Below, piece after piece: positions 1 through 5,917 of a DNA stretch of 16,702 nucleotides. Each line of letters opens with the position of its first letter. Position 1 is the stretch's first letter. The DNA is from Syntrophaceae bacterium UBA1062 (GTDB lineage: Bacteria; Desulfobacterota; Desulfomonilia; UBA1062): NCBI GenBank assembly GCA_002316295.1, contig DCDF01000149.1:1-16702 (forward strand). Direction: 5' to 3'. Made by a program: the position numbers and the translations under genes. The notes beneath the pieces were generated by a model. That model did no database searches and had not been told where the DNA came from. It worked only from the letters and a program-made list of their open reading frames with translations.

Positions 1-635
1 AGAAAATCAAACCCGGCACCGTCGGCCCCGCGGTCAAGGACACCATCGTCAAGGTCGGTGAAGGCGGCGAGATCCTCGTCAAGGGCCCCCAGGTCATGAA
101 AGGCTATTACAAGAACGAGGCGGCGACCAAGGAGGTCTTCACCGATGACGGCTTCTTCCGCACCGGCGACATCGGTGTGATCGACGACGACGGGTACCTG
201 AAGATCACCGGCCGCATCAAGGACATCATCGTGACTTCCGGCGGCAAGAACATCTCGCCCCAGAACATCGAGAATTCCCTCCAGGCCTCCCCCTACATCG
301 AGCAGGTGGCCGTGATCGGCGACAACCGCAAATACCTCTCCGCCCTCATCGTACCCTCTTTCGAAAACCTCGAGAAATGGGCCAAGGAGCAGGGTATATC
401 GTACGGCAGCCAGGCCGACCTCACATCCAACGACAAGGTCGTGGCGCTCTTCGAGAAGGAGATGGAAGAGCACATGAGAGATTACGCCCGCGTCGAGCAG
501 ATCCGCAAGTTCACCCTGCTCGAGACCCCATGGGCCCAGGAAACGGGCGAGCTCACCCCCACCATGAAACTGAAGCGCCGGGTCATCAACCAGAAATTCT
601 CACGGCAGATAGAGGCCATGTATCCTCCTGAATAA
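1..635 (+). CDS. Long-chain acyl-CoA synthetase (AMP-forming), C-terminal part, 5' truncated
   Basis: The frame is open from the left edge (codons begin at base 3) to a TAA at 633-635, so about 210 C-terminal residues are present and the start lies outside the window. The family activates fatty acids with ATP and CoA through an acyl-adenylate. Visible motifs are the adenylate-forming signature region (GYYKNEAATKEVF, then FFRTGDIG), the hinge and C-domain stretch GRIKDIIVTSGGKNISP, and a late Lys in TPTMKLKRR, at the usual place of the catalytic C-terminal lysine. GGKNISPQNIEN is typical of the long-chain (FAA1/COG1022-like) branch rather than acetyl-CoA synthetase. Substrate chain length cannot be read from this part. 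It is probably unrelated to the genes downstream, being followed by a perfect hairpin and a new promoter. Confidence 0.9.
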   Translation, partial: KIKPGTVGPAVKDTIVKVGEGGEILVKGPQVMKGYYKNEAATKEVFTDDGFFRTGDIGVIDDDGYLKITGRIKDIIVTSGGKNISPQNIENSLQASPYIEQVAVIGDNRKYLSALIVPSFENLEKWAKEQGISYGSQADLTSNDKVVALFEKEMEEHMRDYARVEQIRKFTLLETPWAQETGELTPTMKLKRRVINQKFSRQIEAMYPPE

Positions 636-660
636 AAAGACGGAAACGGTCCTGCTTCGA

Positions 661-685
661 GGGAGAGAGGAGATGCCTCTCTCCC
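661..685 (+). terminator. Candidate hairpin terminator after the acyl-CoA synthetase
   Basis: A perfect 10-bp inverted repeat GGGAGAGAGG / CCTCTCTCCC with a 5-nt loop (AGATG) lies 25 bp after the stop codon. There is no immediate U-tract; a short T run appears only at about 711. It therefore looks like a weak or Rho-assisted terminator, or a 3'-end stabilising hairpin. Confidence 0.55.
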
Positions 686-772
686 TCTCCTTGAAATGCC
701 TTCCCTGTTTTTCCACCTTCCCGTGCAGCATGCAGAGCCGTGCAAGCGTGGCCGGTGCACCCGAACATGTTG

Positions 773-801
773 TTGCGATGTCGGTTTCATGAGGGTATGA
801 T
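773..801 (+). promoter_or_regulatory. Candidate sigma-70 promoter of the first sigma-54 activator
   Basis: TTGCGA (773-778) and TATGAT (796-801) are separated by 17 bp, which is optimal spacing. A start near 808 would leave a leader of only about 8 nt before the ATG at 816, and no Shine-Dalgarno sequence is visible there. Confidence 0.5.
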
Positions 802-815
802 GGTTTTCAAGAGCC

Positions 816-2204
816 ATGAAAAAACAGAAAATAGAAGTTATCCCCCTCCTCTCCTCGACCGACTCGATCCTGGAAAGCATTTCGGACGGGGTATTCACCG
901 TAGACGAGTCCTGGCGCATCACCTCGTTCAACCGGGCTGCAGAGACGATCACCGGGATCCCCAGAAGCGAGGCTGAAGGCAGGCTCTGCTCCGAGGTGTT
1001 CCGCTCCAGCATGTGCGAAACCGACTGCGCGCTGCGCCGGACACTTCAATCCGGCAAGCCGGTCATCGGCAAATCGTGCTACATCATCGACACGCGCGGC
1101 CGGCGCATTCCCATCAGCGTCTCGACGGCCGTGCTCAAGGATACCCAGGGCCGTATCATCGGAGGCGCAGAGACCTTCCGCGACATGACCGAGCTCGAGG
1201 AACTCCGCCGGGAGCTCCAGGGACGATGTCACGTGGGAGATCTCGTGAGCCACAGCCCCATCATGCAGAAGATCTTCGAGGTCATCCCCGCAGTGGCAGC
1301 CAGCCCCAGCACGGTGCTGATACTCGGGGAGACCGGCACAGGCAAGGAGCTCGTGGCCCGGACCATCCACGGCTTAAGCCCCCGCAGGGAAGGGCCTTTC
1401 ATAGCGGTCAACTGCGGGGCGCTGCCCGACACGCTCCTGGAATCGGAGCTCTTCGGGTATAAGGCGGGGGCTTTCACCGGTGCGGCCAGAGACAAGCCCG
1501 GAAGATTCGCCCTGGCCGGAAACGGCACGCTTTTTCTTGACGAAATCGGAGAGGTGAGCCCGGCACTGCAGGTAAGACTGCTGCGTTTTCTCCAGCAACG
1601 GACCTTCGAGCCCTTGGGGTCAACGCGCTCCGAGACCGCGGATGTTCGCATCATAGCCGCGACCAACAGCGATCTGGCGGATCTGGTGAAGCGGGGGAGC
1701 TTCCGCGAAGACCTCTACTACCGCGTGAATGTGGTTCGGATCGAGCTGCCTCCCCTGAGGCGCCGCAAGGAGGACATCCCTCTCCTTGCCGAACAGTTCA
1801 CGGCCCACTTCAACCGGATTCAGAACAAGCCGGTTCAGGGGCTCACGACCGAGGCGCTGTCGCTGCTTATGGCCCATGACTGGCCCGGAAATATCCGGGA
1901 GCTCGAAAACGTCATCGAACGTGCGTTCATCCTCTGCGATAAAGGGTTTATCAATGTCGCTCACCTTCCCGAAGATCTGACGATGCGGTATACGAAGCAG
2001 GAGAAGCAGCCGGGGATCAGATCGGCCCGGGAGCTGATGGAGGCTCAGGCGATCCGCAGGGCGCTCGAACGCAACGCGAACAACCGCCTTGCCGCGGCGC
2101 GCGAGCTGGGGATCCACAAGAGCACCCTGTTCAGAAAGATGAAAAAACTCGGCATGGACAAAGGAATCGAGAGTGTCTTTCCTTCCCGCCGCACGATGAA
2201 GTAG
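816..2204 (+). CDS. PAS-domain sigma-54-dependent transcriptional activator (EBP1)
   Basis: 462 aa bacterial enhancer-binding protein that would hydrolyse ATP to remodel sigma-54 RNA polymerase. Order: PAS domain about 15-130; AAA+ domain about 145-375 with Walker A GETGTGKE (171-178), canonical sigma-54 contact loop GAFTGA (218-223), Walker B TLFLDE (238-243) and a WPGNIRELENVIERA stretch (356-370); Fis-type helix-turn-helix at about 405-445. There is no receiver domain, so input is probably through the PAS domain, which carries C58, C67 and C71 (C-x8-C-x3-C). The same cysteines are kept in the second activator at 10011-11369, suggesting a shared redox or metal signal. The start fits the paralogue's N-terminus. 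Its stop lies 170 bp before the large operon, whose candidate -24/-12 promoter it probably activates. Family assignment is firm; the signal is inferred. Confidence 0.95.
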   Translation: MKKQKIEVIPLLSSTDSILESISDGVFTVDESWRITSFNRAAETITGIPRSEAEGRLCSEVFRSSMCETDCALRRTLQSGKPVIGKSCYIIDTRGRRIPISVSTAVLKDTQGRIIGGAETFRDMTELEELRRELQGRCHVGDLVSHSPIMQKIFEVIPAVAASPSTVLILGETGTGKELVARTIHGLSPRREGPFIAVNCGALPDTLLESELFGYKAGAFTGAARDKPGRFALAGNGTLFLDEIGEVSPALQVRLLRFLQQRTFEPLGSTRSETADVRIIAATNSDLADLVKRGSFREDLYYRVNVVRIELPPLRRRKEDIPLLAEQFTAHFNRIQNKPVQGLTTEALSLLMAHDWPGNIRELENVIERAFILCDKGFINVAHLPEDLTMRYTKQEKQPGIRSARELMEAQAIRRALERNANNRLAAARELGIHKSTLFRKMKKLGMDKGIESVFPSRRTMK

Positions 2205-2205
2205 C

Positions 2206-2215
2206 ATATTTGCGA
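2206..2215. promoter_or_regulatory. Candidate upstream activator site (shared 10-mer, copy 1)
   Basis: ATATTTGCGA begins just after the activator's stop codon, 131 bp upstream of the -24 element at 2337. An identical 10-mer lies at 11381-11390, 122 bp upstream of the other operon's -24 element. Enhancer-binding proteins usually bind at about this distance. TAGCGT also follows both copies, 29 and 31 bp further on. No clean dyad is evident, so this is only suggestive. Confidence 0.3.
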
Positions 2216-2336
2216 CCCTGATCAGGAGAGAGGGTAGCGTTAATGCACCTTTTCTGCCCTGCCCATTCTTTCCCATCATTCAATATCATCCGCTATTTTC
2301 GGAGGATAGCCGCATATATTTCTGTTTCATGCGAGT

Positions 2337-2352
2337 TGGTACGATATGTGCT
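2337..2352 (+). promoter_or_regulatory. Candidate sigma-54 (-24/-12) promoter of the main operon
   Basis: TGGTACG-N4-GTGCT compared with the consensus TGGCACG-N4-TTGCW: GG and GC are exactly 12 bp apart and two positions differ (C to T in the -24 box, T to G in the -12 box). Transcription would start near 2363, about 12 nt before the first ATG. The gene just upstream encodes a sigma-54 activator, which supports the call. Confidence 0.7.
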
Positions 2353-2374
2353 CATCAGAGAACAAGTGAACCCG

Positions 2375-2986
2375 ATGAGCACGAAAACCGCATTTTCATC
2401 CTGGAACAAACGTATCGCACCGGTGTTTGACGTAGCCCGGCAGCTCGTTCTCGTCGAGATCGAGTCGGGCCGGATCGTGAGGGAGACCGAGGAAATGATT
2501 CCTGCGGACGATCTCGGAGAAAAGGTCCGGCTCCTGGCCGGGCTTGGGGTGAACGCACTGGTGTGCGGAGCGATCTCCCGATTCCTGCACGGCCTTGTGG
2601 CTTCCTACGGAATAACGGTGGTGCCTTTCGTCGCAGGGGACCTCCGGGAGGTCATCCAGGCGTGGACAGAGGGCAGGCTCGATGACAGCTTCTCCATGCC
2701 CGGCTGCTGTGCCCGGAGTCGCGGGAGGATGGGACGTATGAGGAGGCCGGAACAGGGTGATTCTTTCGGGAAAGGACGTTTTGATGAGGAGCTGTGGTTG
2801 CGCACCGGGGCCGGAGAGCATTCCGGGCAGCGCCGTGGCAATATCAGAGGGAGAAGTTCTTCGATCGAAGGAGAGGGTTCATGTATGTGCCCGCAGTGCG
2901 GCTGTATCGACCCGAATCATGCGGGAATACCCTGCCTGCATATGCGTTGCCCGAGATGCGGAAGCATGATGATCAGGGAGTCATGA
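2375..2986 (+). CDS. NifX/NafY-type cluster-binding protein fused to a small zinc ribbon
   Basis: 203 aa. Residues about 8-112 match the dinitrogenase iron-molybdenum cofactor (NifX/ORP) fold: RIAPVFDVARQLVLVEI near the start, then ALVCGAISR and LDDSFSMPG. Residues about 113-165 form a Gly/Arg-rich linker. Residues 170-203 form a Cys-rich ribbon (C170, C172, C175, C177, H182, C187, C192, C195) ending CPRCGSMMIRES. In the second operon the same two modules are separate neighbouring genes (11533 and 11943). The ATG at 2375 is preferred because the family's core begins soon after it and the candidate promoter predicts a start at about 2363; GTG 2366 is an alternative. Neither has a good Shine-Dalgarno sequence. 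First gene of the operon. A role in cluster binding or regulation is inferred from the family. Confidence 0.8.
   Translation: MSTKTAFSSWNKRIAPVFDVARQLVLVEIESGRIVRETEEMIPADDLGEKVRLLAGLGVNALVCGAISRFLHGLVASYGITVVPFVAGDLREVIQAWTEGRLDDSFSMPGCCARSRGRMGRMRRPEQGDSFGKGRFDEELWLRTGAGEHSGQRRGNIRGRSSSIEGEGSCMCPQCGCIDPNHAGIPCLHMRCPRCGSMMIRES
2786..2800 (+). promoter_or_regulatory. Possible internal ribosome binding site in the NifX/zinc-ribbon fusion
   Basis: GAGGAG (2786-2791) precedes an in-frame TTG (2798, residue 142) by 6 nt. The protein from there would run LRTGAGEHSGQRRG and then the zinc ribbon, which resembles the start of the separate zinc-ribbon gene at 11943. It may be a relic or a working start; it is weak because TTG is a poor initiator. 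Confidence 0.25.
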
Positions 2987-3031
2987 CATGCCCTTACGCT
3001 CAGGAGGATACACAATCCGGGAGGATAGACA

Positions 3032-3352
3032 ATGATGAGAACTATGGGAAGCCCTTTCAGATGGAGATGGGGAAAGATGGCCCGTGCGTGTCTGGCAACA
3101 GGATCTGCCCCGGGCGCTTCTTCAGCCCGGGCGGGATTTTCCGGGCGCACCCCTTTGATCTTCATGCTCGGCGCCCTCATACTTCGCGATCTCAGCCGGG
3201 AGGACAGCCTGATCAGACAGTTTGCGGGGAAGCTTCTGAAATTGCGCGCCGCGCCTCGGCGCACCGTCGTTGAAGTGCATCCGGCATCCCCGCCCATCTT
3301 GTCGCAGGACGAGAGCAGGAGGAAAAAGCTTTTAAGCTCTCAGGAGCGGTGA
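3032..3352 (+). CDS. Small protein of unknown function
   Basis: 106 aa, not recognised. It is called because GGGAGGA sits 6 nt before the first of two adjacent ATGs (3032 and 3035) and because it fills the gap between two operon genes in the same direction. The N-terminal 40 residues are rich in Arg, Ser, Ala and Gly. A single short hydrophobic stretch (PLIFMLGALIL, about residues 40-50) is followed by a basic, amphipathic-looking helix (RDLSREDSLIRQFAGKLLKLRA). It is too short and interrupted for a confident membrane anchor, but peripheral membrane association is possible. No Cys cluster resembles those of its neighbours; C20 is the only cysteine. An open frame by chance cannot be excluded in this GC-rich DNA. 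Confidence 0.5.
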   Translation: MMRTMGSPFRWRWGKMARACLATGSAPGASSARAGFSGRTPLIFMLGALILRDLSREDSLIRQFAGKLLKLRAAPRRTVVEVHPASPPILSQDESRRKKLLSSQER

Positions 3353-3399
3353 GCCCCCTCGGATGAAGGTATTCATGAAACGGCAAAATTTGCTTCACA

Positions 3400-3451
3400 C
3401 CGGTCGGCCGGCTCGACCTTCCTCCGTATATGCGGTGAGCGGGCCGGCCGG
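3400..3451 (+). promoter_or_regulatory. Large imperfect hairpin in the operon leader before the ORP gene
   Basis: CCGGTCGGCCGGCTC (3400-3414) and GAGCGGGCCGGCCGG (3437-3451) form a 15-bp RNA stem with one G-U pair and one mismatch, and a 22-nt loop. No U-tract follows. It lies in the 165-bp spacer before the gene at 3518, so it is more likely an mRNA processing or stability element than an intrinsic terminator. Confidence 0.45.
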
Positions 3452-3517
3452 GATACATCGGAAGCAAAAGCGTGAACAGGACGGCAGTTGCGCATTCAAC
3501 CTGCGAAGGAGAAGAAT

Positions 3518-3880
3518 ATGAAAGTGGTTTTTTCGACATCCGGCAACACCCTTGACGCCCCGCTCGACAGACGCTTCGGCAGGGCTTCGAATTTCTTGGT
3601 CTATGATACGGAAACGGAAAGCTTCACGGTGGTGGACAACAGGCAGAATCTCAATGCCTCTCAGGGAGCGGGAATACAGGCGGCACAGACCGTTGCAGGA
3701 ACCGGCGCGAAACACCTGGTGACCGGGCACTGCGGGCCGAAGGCATTCAGGGTCCTCAACACAGCCGGGATCGCGATCTACACGACCGATGCCGCGACCG
3801 TGGCCGATGCACTGAGGCAGTTCCTGTCAGGGGAGCTCAAAACCACCGGTGCTGCTGATGTCGACAGCCACTGGGTATAA
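3518..3880 (+). CDS. Orange-protein-like NifX/NafY family cluster-binding protein
   Basis: 120 aa, a complete single NifX/NafY domain. Visible landmarks are MKVVFSTSGNTLDAPLDRRFGRASNFLVYD, in which the FGR loop is typical, then GAGIQAAQTVAGTGAKHLVTGHCGPKAF and a short acidic C-terminus. Relatives include NifX and NafY, which hold nitrogenase cofactor precursors, and the Desulfovibrio orange protein (ORP), which binds a mixed Mo-Cu sulfide cluster. With no nitrogenase genes nearby and ferredoxin-ATPases next door, an ORP-like role is the better guess. AAGGAG lies 6 nt before the ATG. The stop is directly followed by the ATG of the next gene, so the two are probably translated together. It is close in layout to the protein at 12654. 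Family certain, metal unknown. Confidence 0.88.
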   Translation: MKVVFSTSGNTLDAPLDRRFGRASNFLVYDTETESFTVVDNRQNLNASQGAGIQAAQTVAGTGAKHLVTGHCGPKAFRVLNTAGIAIYTTDAATVADALRQFLSGELKTTGAADVDSHWV

Positions 3881-4765
3881 ATGGAAAAGCGCATGATCCT
3901 GGCTGTGGCCTCAGGCAAAGGGGGAACCGGAAAAACTACTGTGTCCGTAAACCTTGCACGGGTGGCCGGACGGCATGTCCAGCTCCTTGACTGCGATGTC
4001 GAAGAACCGAACGCCCATCTCTTTCTCCGGGGTGTCCTGCAACGACGCGAGGAGATCTGCGTTCCCGTTCCCCAGGTGGATGCATCGCTCTGCACCGGCT
4101 GCGGCGAGTGCAGCGGTTTCTGCCGATACCATGCAATTGCATCGCTCGAGTCCGGAGCCTTGACATTTCCCGAGCTCTGTCATGGCTGCGGGGGATGCTC
4201 CCTTGTCTGCCCCGAGAAGGCGATCACTGAAACAGGGCATCGGATCGGTGTGGTGGAAACATCCGAGGCAGACGGCATCACCCTGATACAAGGTCGGCTC
4301 GATATCGGCGTTGCCATGGCCCCGCCGCTCATCCGTGCTGCAAAGAGCTTTCTCGACGAGGGCGCACCGGCCATCCTTGACGCCCCGCCGGGCACTTCGT
4401 GTCCGGTGATCGCTGCGATCAGCGATGCTCACCTCGTCATACTCGTCACCGAGCCGACGCCCTTCGGCCTGCATGATCTCAAACTGGCTGTCGACATGGT
4501 CAGAGAGCTGAAGATCCCGGCAGGTGTGGTAATCAACCGTGTCGGTCTCGGAGATGACCGGGTCCATGCGTTCTGCCGGGAGCAGGGCATACCCGTCCTC
4601 CTCGAGATCCCGGACGACAGAAAAATCGCGGAGGCATACTCGCGGGGCGAGCTCGCCGTGGATGCCCTGCCCGCGTATCATGCGCATTTCGAGAATCTTC
4701 TCTTCAGATCGAGGGAATTATATCGTGCGATAAGGAGTGAGCATCATGCCGACTTACGAATATGA
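3881..4765 (+). CDS. MinD-superfamily P-loop ATPase with inserted 2x[4Fe-4S] ferredoxin domain (first copy)
   Basis: 294 aa, COG1149-type. A deviant Walker A GKGGTGKTT (12-20, signature lysine K13) opens the ATPase fold, which is interrupted by a bacterial ferredoxin insert with two CxxCxxCxxxC clusters (C71, C74, C77, C81 and C100, C103, C106, C110). The fold resumes with AILDAPPGTSCPV (switch II type), VTEPTPFG and VVINRVGLGD. Members are thought to couple nucleotide binding to handling of an iron-sulfur cluster or electrons, and in Desulfovibrio a tandem pair belongs to the orange protein complex. The start at 3881 abuts the preceding stop without a Shine-Dalgarno sequence, implying coupling; ATG 3893 is the alternative. 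The 3' end overlaps the FmdB gene by 20 bp. Cytoplasmic. Confidence 0.93.
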   Translation: MEKRMILAVASGKGGTGKTTVSVNLARVAGRHVQLLDCDVEEPNAHLFLRGVLQRREEICVPVPQVDASLCTGCGECSGFCRYHAIASLESGALTFPELCHGCGGCSLVCPEKAITETGHRIGVVETSEADGITLIQGRLDIGVAMAPPLIRAAKSFLDEGAPAILDAPPGTSCPVIAAISDAHLVILVTEPTPFGLHDLKLAVDMVRELKIPAGVVINRVGLGDDRVHAFCREQGIPVLLEIPDDRKIAEAYSRGELAVDALPAYHAHFENLLFRSRELYRAIRSEHHADLRI

Positions 4766-5006
4766 GTGCACGGTGTGCGGTTTTCGTCTCTCACACAGGC
4801 AGACAATGACCGAAGAACCTCTGAAGCACTGCCCTGAATGCCGGGGTGAGCTCAGGCGCCTGATCACCGGCGGAACCGGGTTTGTAATGAAGGAAGGCGC
4901 CCACGGCAGTCAGGTCGGGAGCCGGGAAGGCTGCACACTGGAAAGCGAGGGCAGAACCTGCTGCGGCCGAACAGAGCGCTGCGGCGACCCGAGGTGCAGA
5001 CAGTGA
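4746..5006 (+). CDS. FmdB-type zinc ribbon protein
   Basis: 86 aa. The N-terminal MPTYEYECTVCG is the signature of the FmdB family; a zinc ribbon is formed by C8, C11, C29 and C32. A second Cys-rich tail (CTLESEGRTCCGRTERCG, ending DPRCRQ) is common in FmdB proteins encoded beside Mrp/MinD ATPases and could bind a second metal or an Fe-S cluster. FmdB was named for a putative regulator of formamidase and its function remains loosely defined. AAGGAG (4732-4737) lies 8 nt before the ATG, within the end of the upstream gene. GTG 4737 is in frame but overlaps that Shine-Dalgarno, so ATG 4746 is chosen. It lies between the two ferredoxin-ATPases and so probably serves the same complex. Confidence 0.88.
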   Translation: MPTYEYECTVCGFRLSHRQTMTEEPLKHCPECRGELRRLITGGTGFVMKEGAHGSQVGSREGCTLESEGRTCCGRTERCGDPRCRQ

Positions 5007-5014
5007 GGACGGCA

Positions 5015-5914
5015 ATGGAAAATCCTGATGCCACCCAAGAGGAGATCGTTGTCATCAGCGGCAAGGGGGGTACGGGGAAGACAAGCCTGACAGCCTCTCT
5101 CGCTGTCCTCGCGGGCTCACCCGTGATCGCCGACTGCGACGTGGATGCTGCAGACCTGCACCTTGTCCTGAAACCCCGCACTCTGGAAAGCCACGAGTTC
5201 GTAAGCGGGTTCGAGCCAGTAATCCGCCCCGGAGATTGCACGGGATGCGGATTGTGCCGGGAACTCTGCCGCTTCGATGCGGTCAGGGTTAGAGATGGGG
5301 ATTCGGGAACACCCGGGTACGCCATTGATCCCGTATCGTGCGAAGGATGCGGTGTGTGCGTACGCTTCTGCCCTGAGGGTGCCATCGATTTTCCGGAGAG
5401 GGCCTGCGGGCACTGGATGATCTCGGAAACGCGGTGCGGCCCCATGGTTCATGCGAGGCTGGGAGTCGCTGCCGAAAATTCGGGCAAGCTGGTCTCCCTC
5501 GTGAAGCAGGAGGCGCGGCGCATCGCCCTTGAGCAGGATCGTTCCCTCATTATCGTCGACGGCCCCCCGGGCATCGGATGCCCGGTGATCGCATCCATGA
5601 GCGGCGCCTCACTGGCGCTTGTCGTGACCGAACCCACGGTTTCGGGAGAGCACGATCTCGACCGGGTGCTGGCGCTGGCGAGACATTTCGATATCCCGGC
5701 GGCGGTCTGTGTGAACAAGTGGGATCTGAATCCCGGGATGACCGGGCGAATCGAGGACTATGCGCTCAAATCGGGCGCCCGGGTAATCGGACGCATCCGG
5801 TATGACAACAGCGTGACCCTGGCCCAGATGCAGGAATGCACGGTGGTCGATATCGACACGCCGGCGGCCCGAGACATAAGGGAAATCTGGAAAAACCTAC
5901 AAAGTGAGGAGTAA
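5015..5914 (+). CDS. MinD-superfamily P-loop ATPase with inserted 2x[4Fe-4S] ferredoxin domain (second copy)
   Basis: 299 aa paralogue of the ATPase at 3881, in the same COG1149-type architecture. Walker A GKGGTGKTS (16-24) is followed by ferredoxin clusters C75, C78, C81, C85 and C109, C112, C115, C119, then LIIVDGPPGIGCPVI, VTEPTVSGEHDLDR and CVNKWDLNP. Both copies keep all eight cluster cysteines and the deviant-Walker lysine, so both should be active and may act as a heterodimer. The start is uncertain: ATG 5015 has GAGG (5004-5007) at a suitable distance and gives the usual short N-terminus; GTG 4994 or 5003 would extend it and overlap the FmdB gene. The next gene follows after 3 bp. Confidence 0.93.
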   Translation: MENPDATQEEIVVISGKGGTGKTSLTASLAVLAGSPVIADCDVDAADLHLVLKPRTLESHEFVSGFEPVIRPGDCTGCGLCRELCRFDAVRVRDGDSGTPGYAIDPVSCEGCGVCVRFCPEGAIDFPERACGHWMISETRCGPMVHARLGVAAENSGKLVSLVKQEARRIALEQDRSLIIVDGPPGIGCPVIASMSGASLALVVTEPTVSGEHDLDRVLALARHFDIPAAVCVNKWDLNPGMTGRIEDYALKSGARVIGRIRYDNSVTLAQMQECTVVDIDTPAARDIREIWKNLQSEE

Positions 5915-5917
5915 TAT

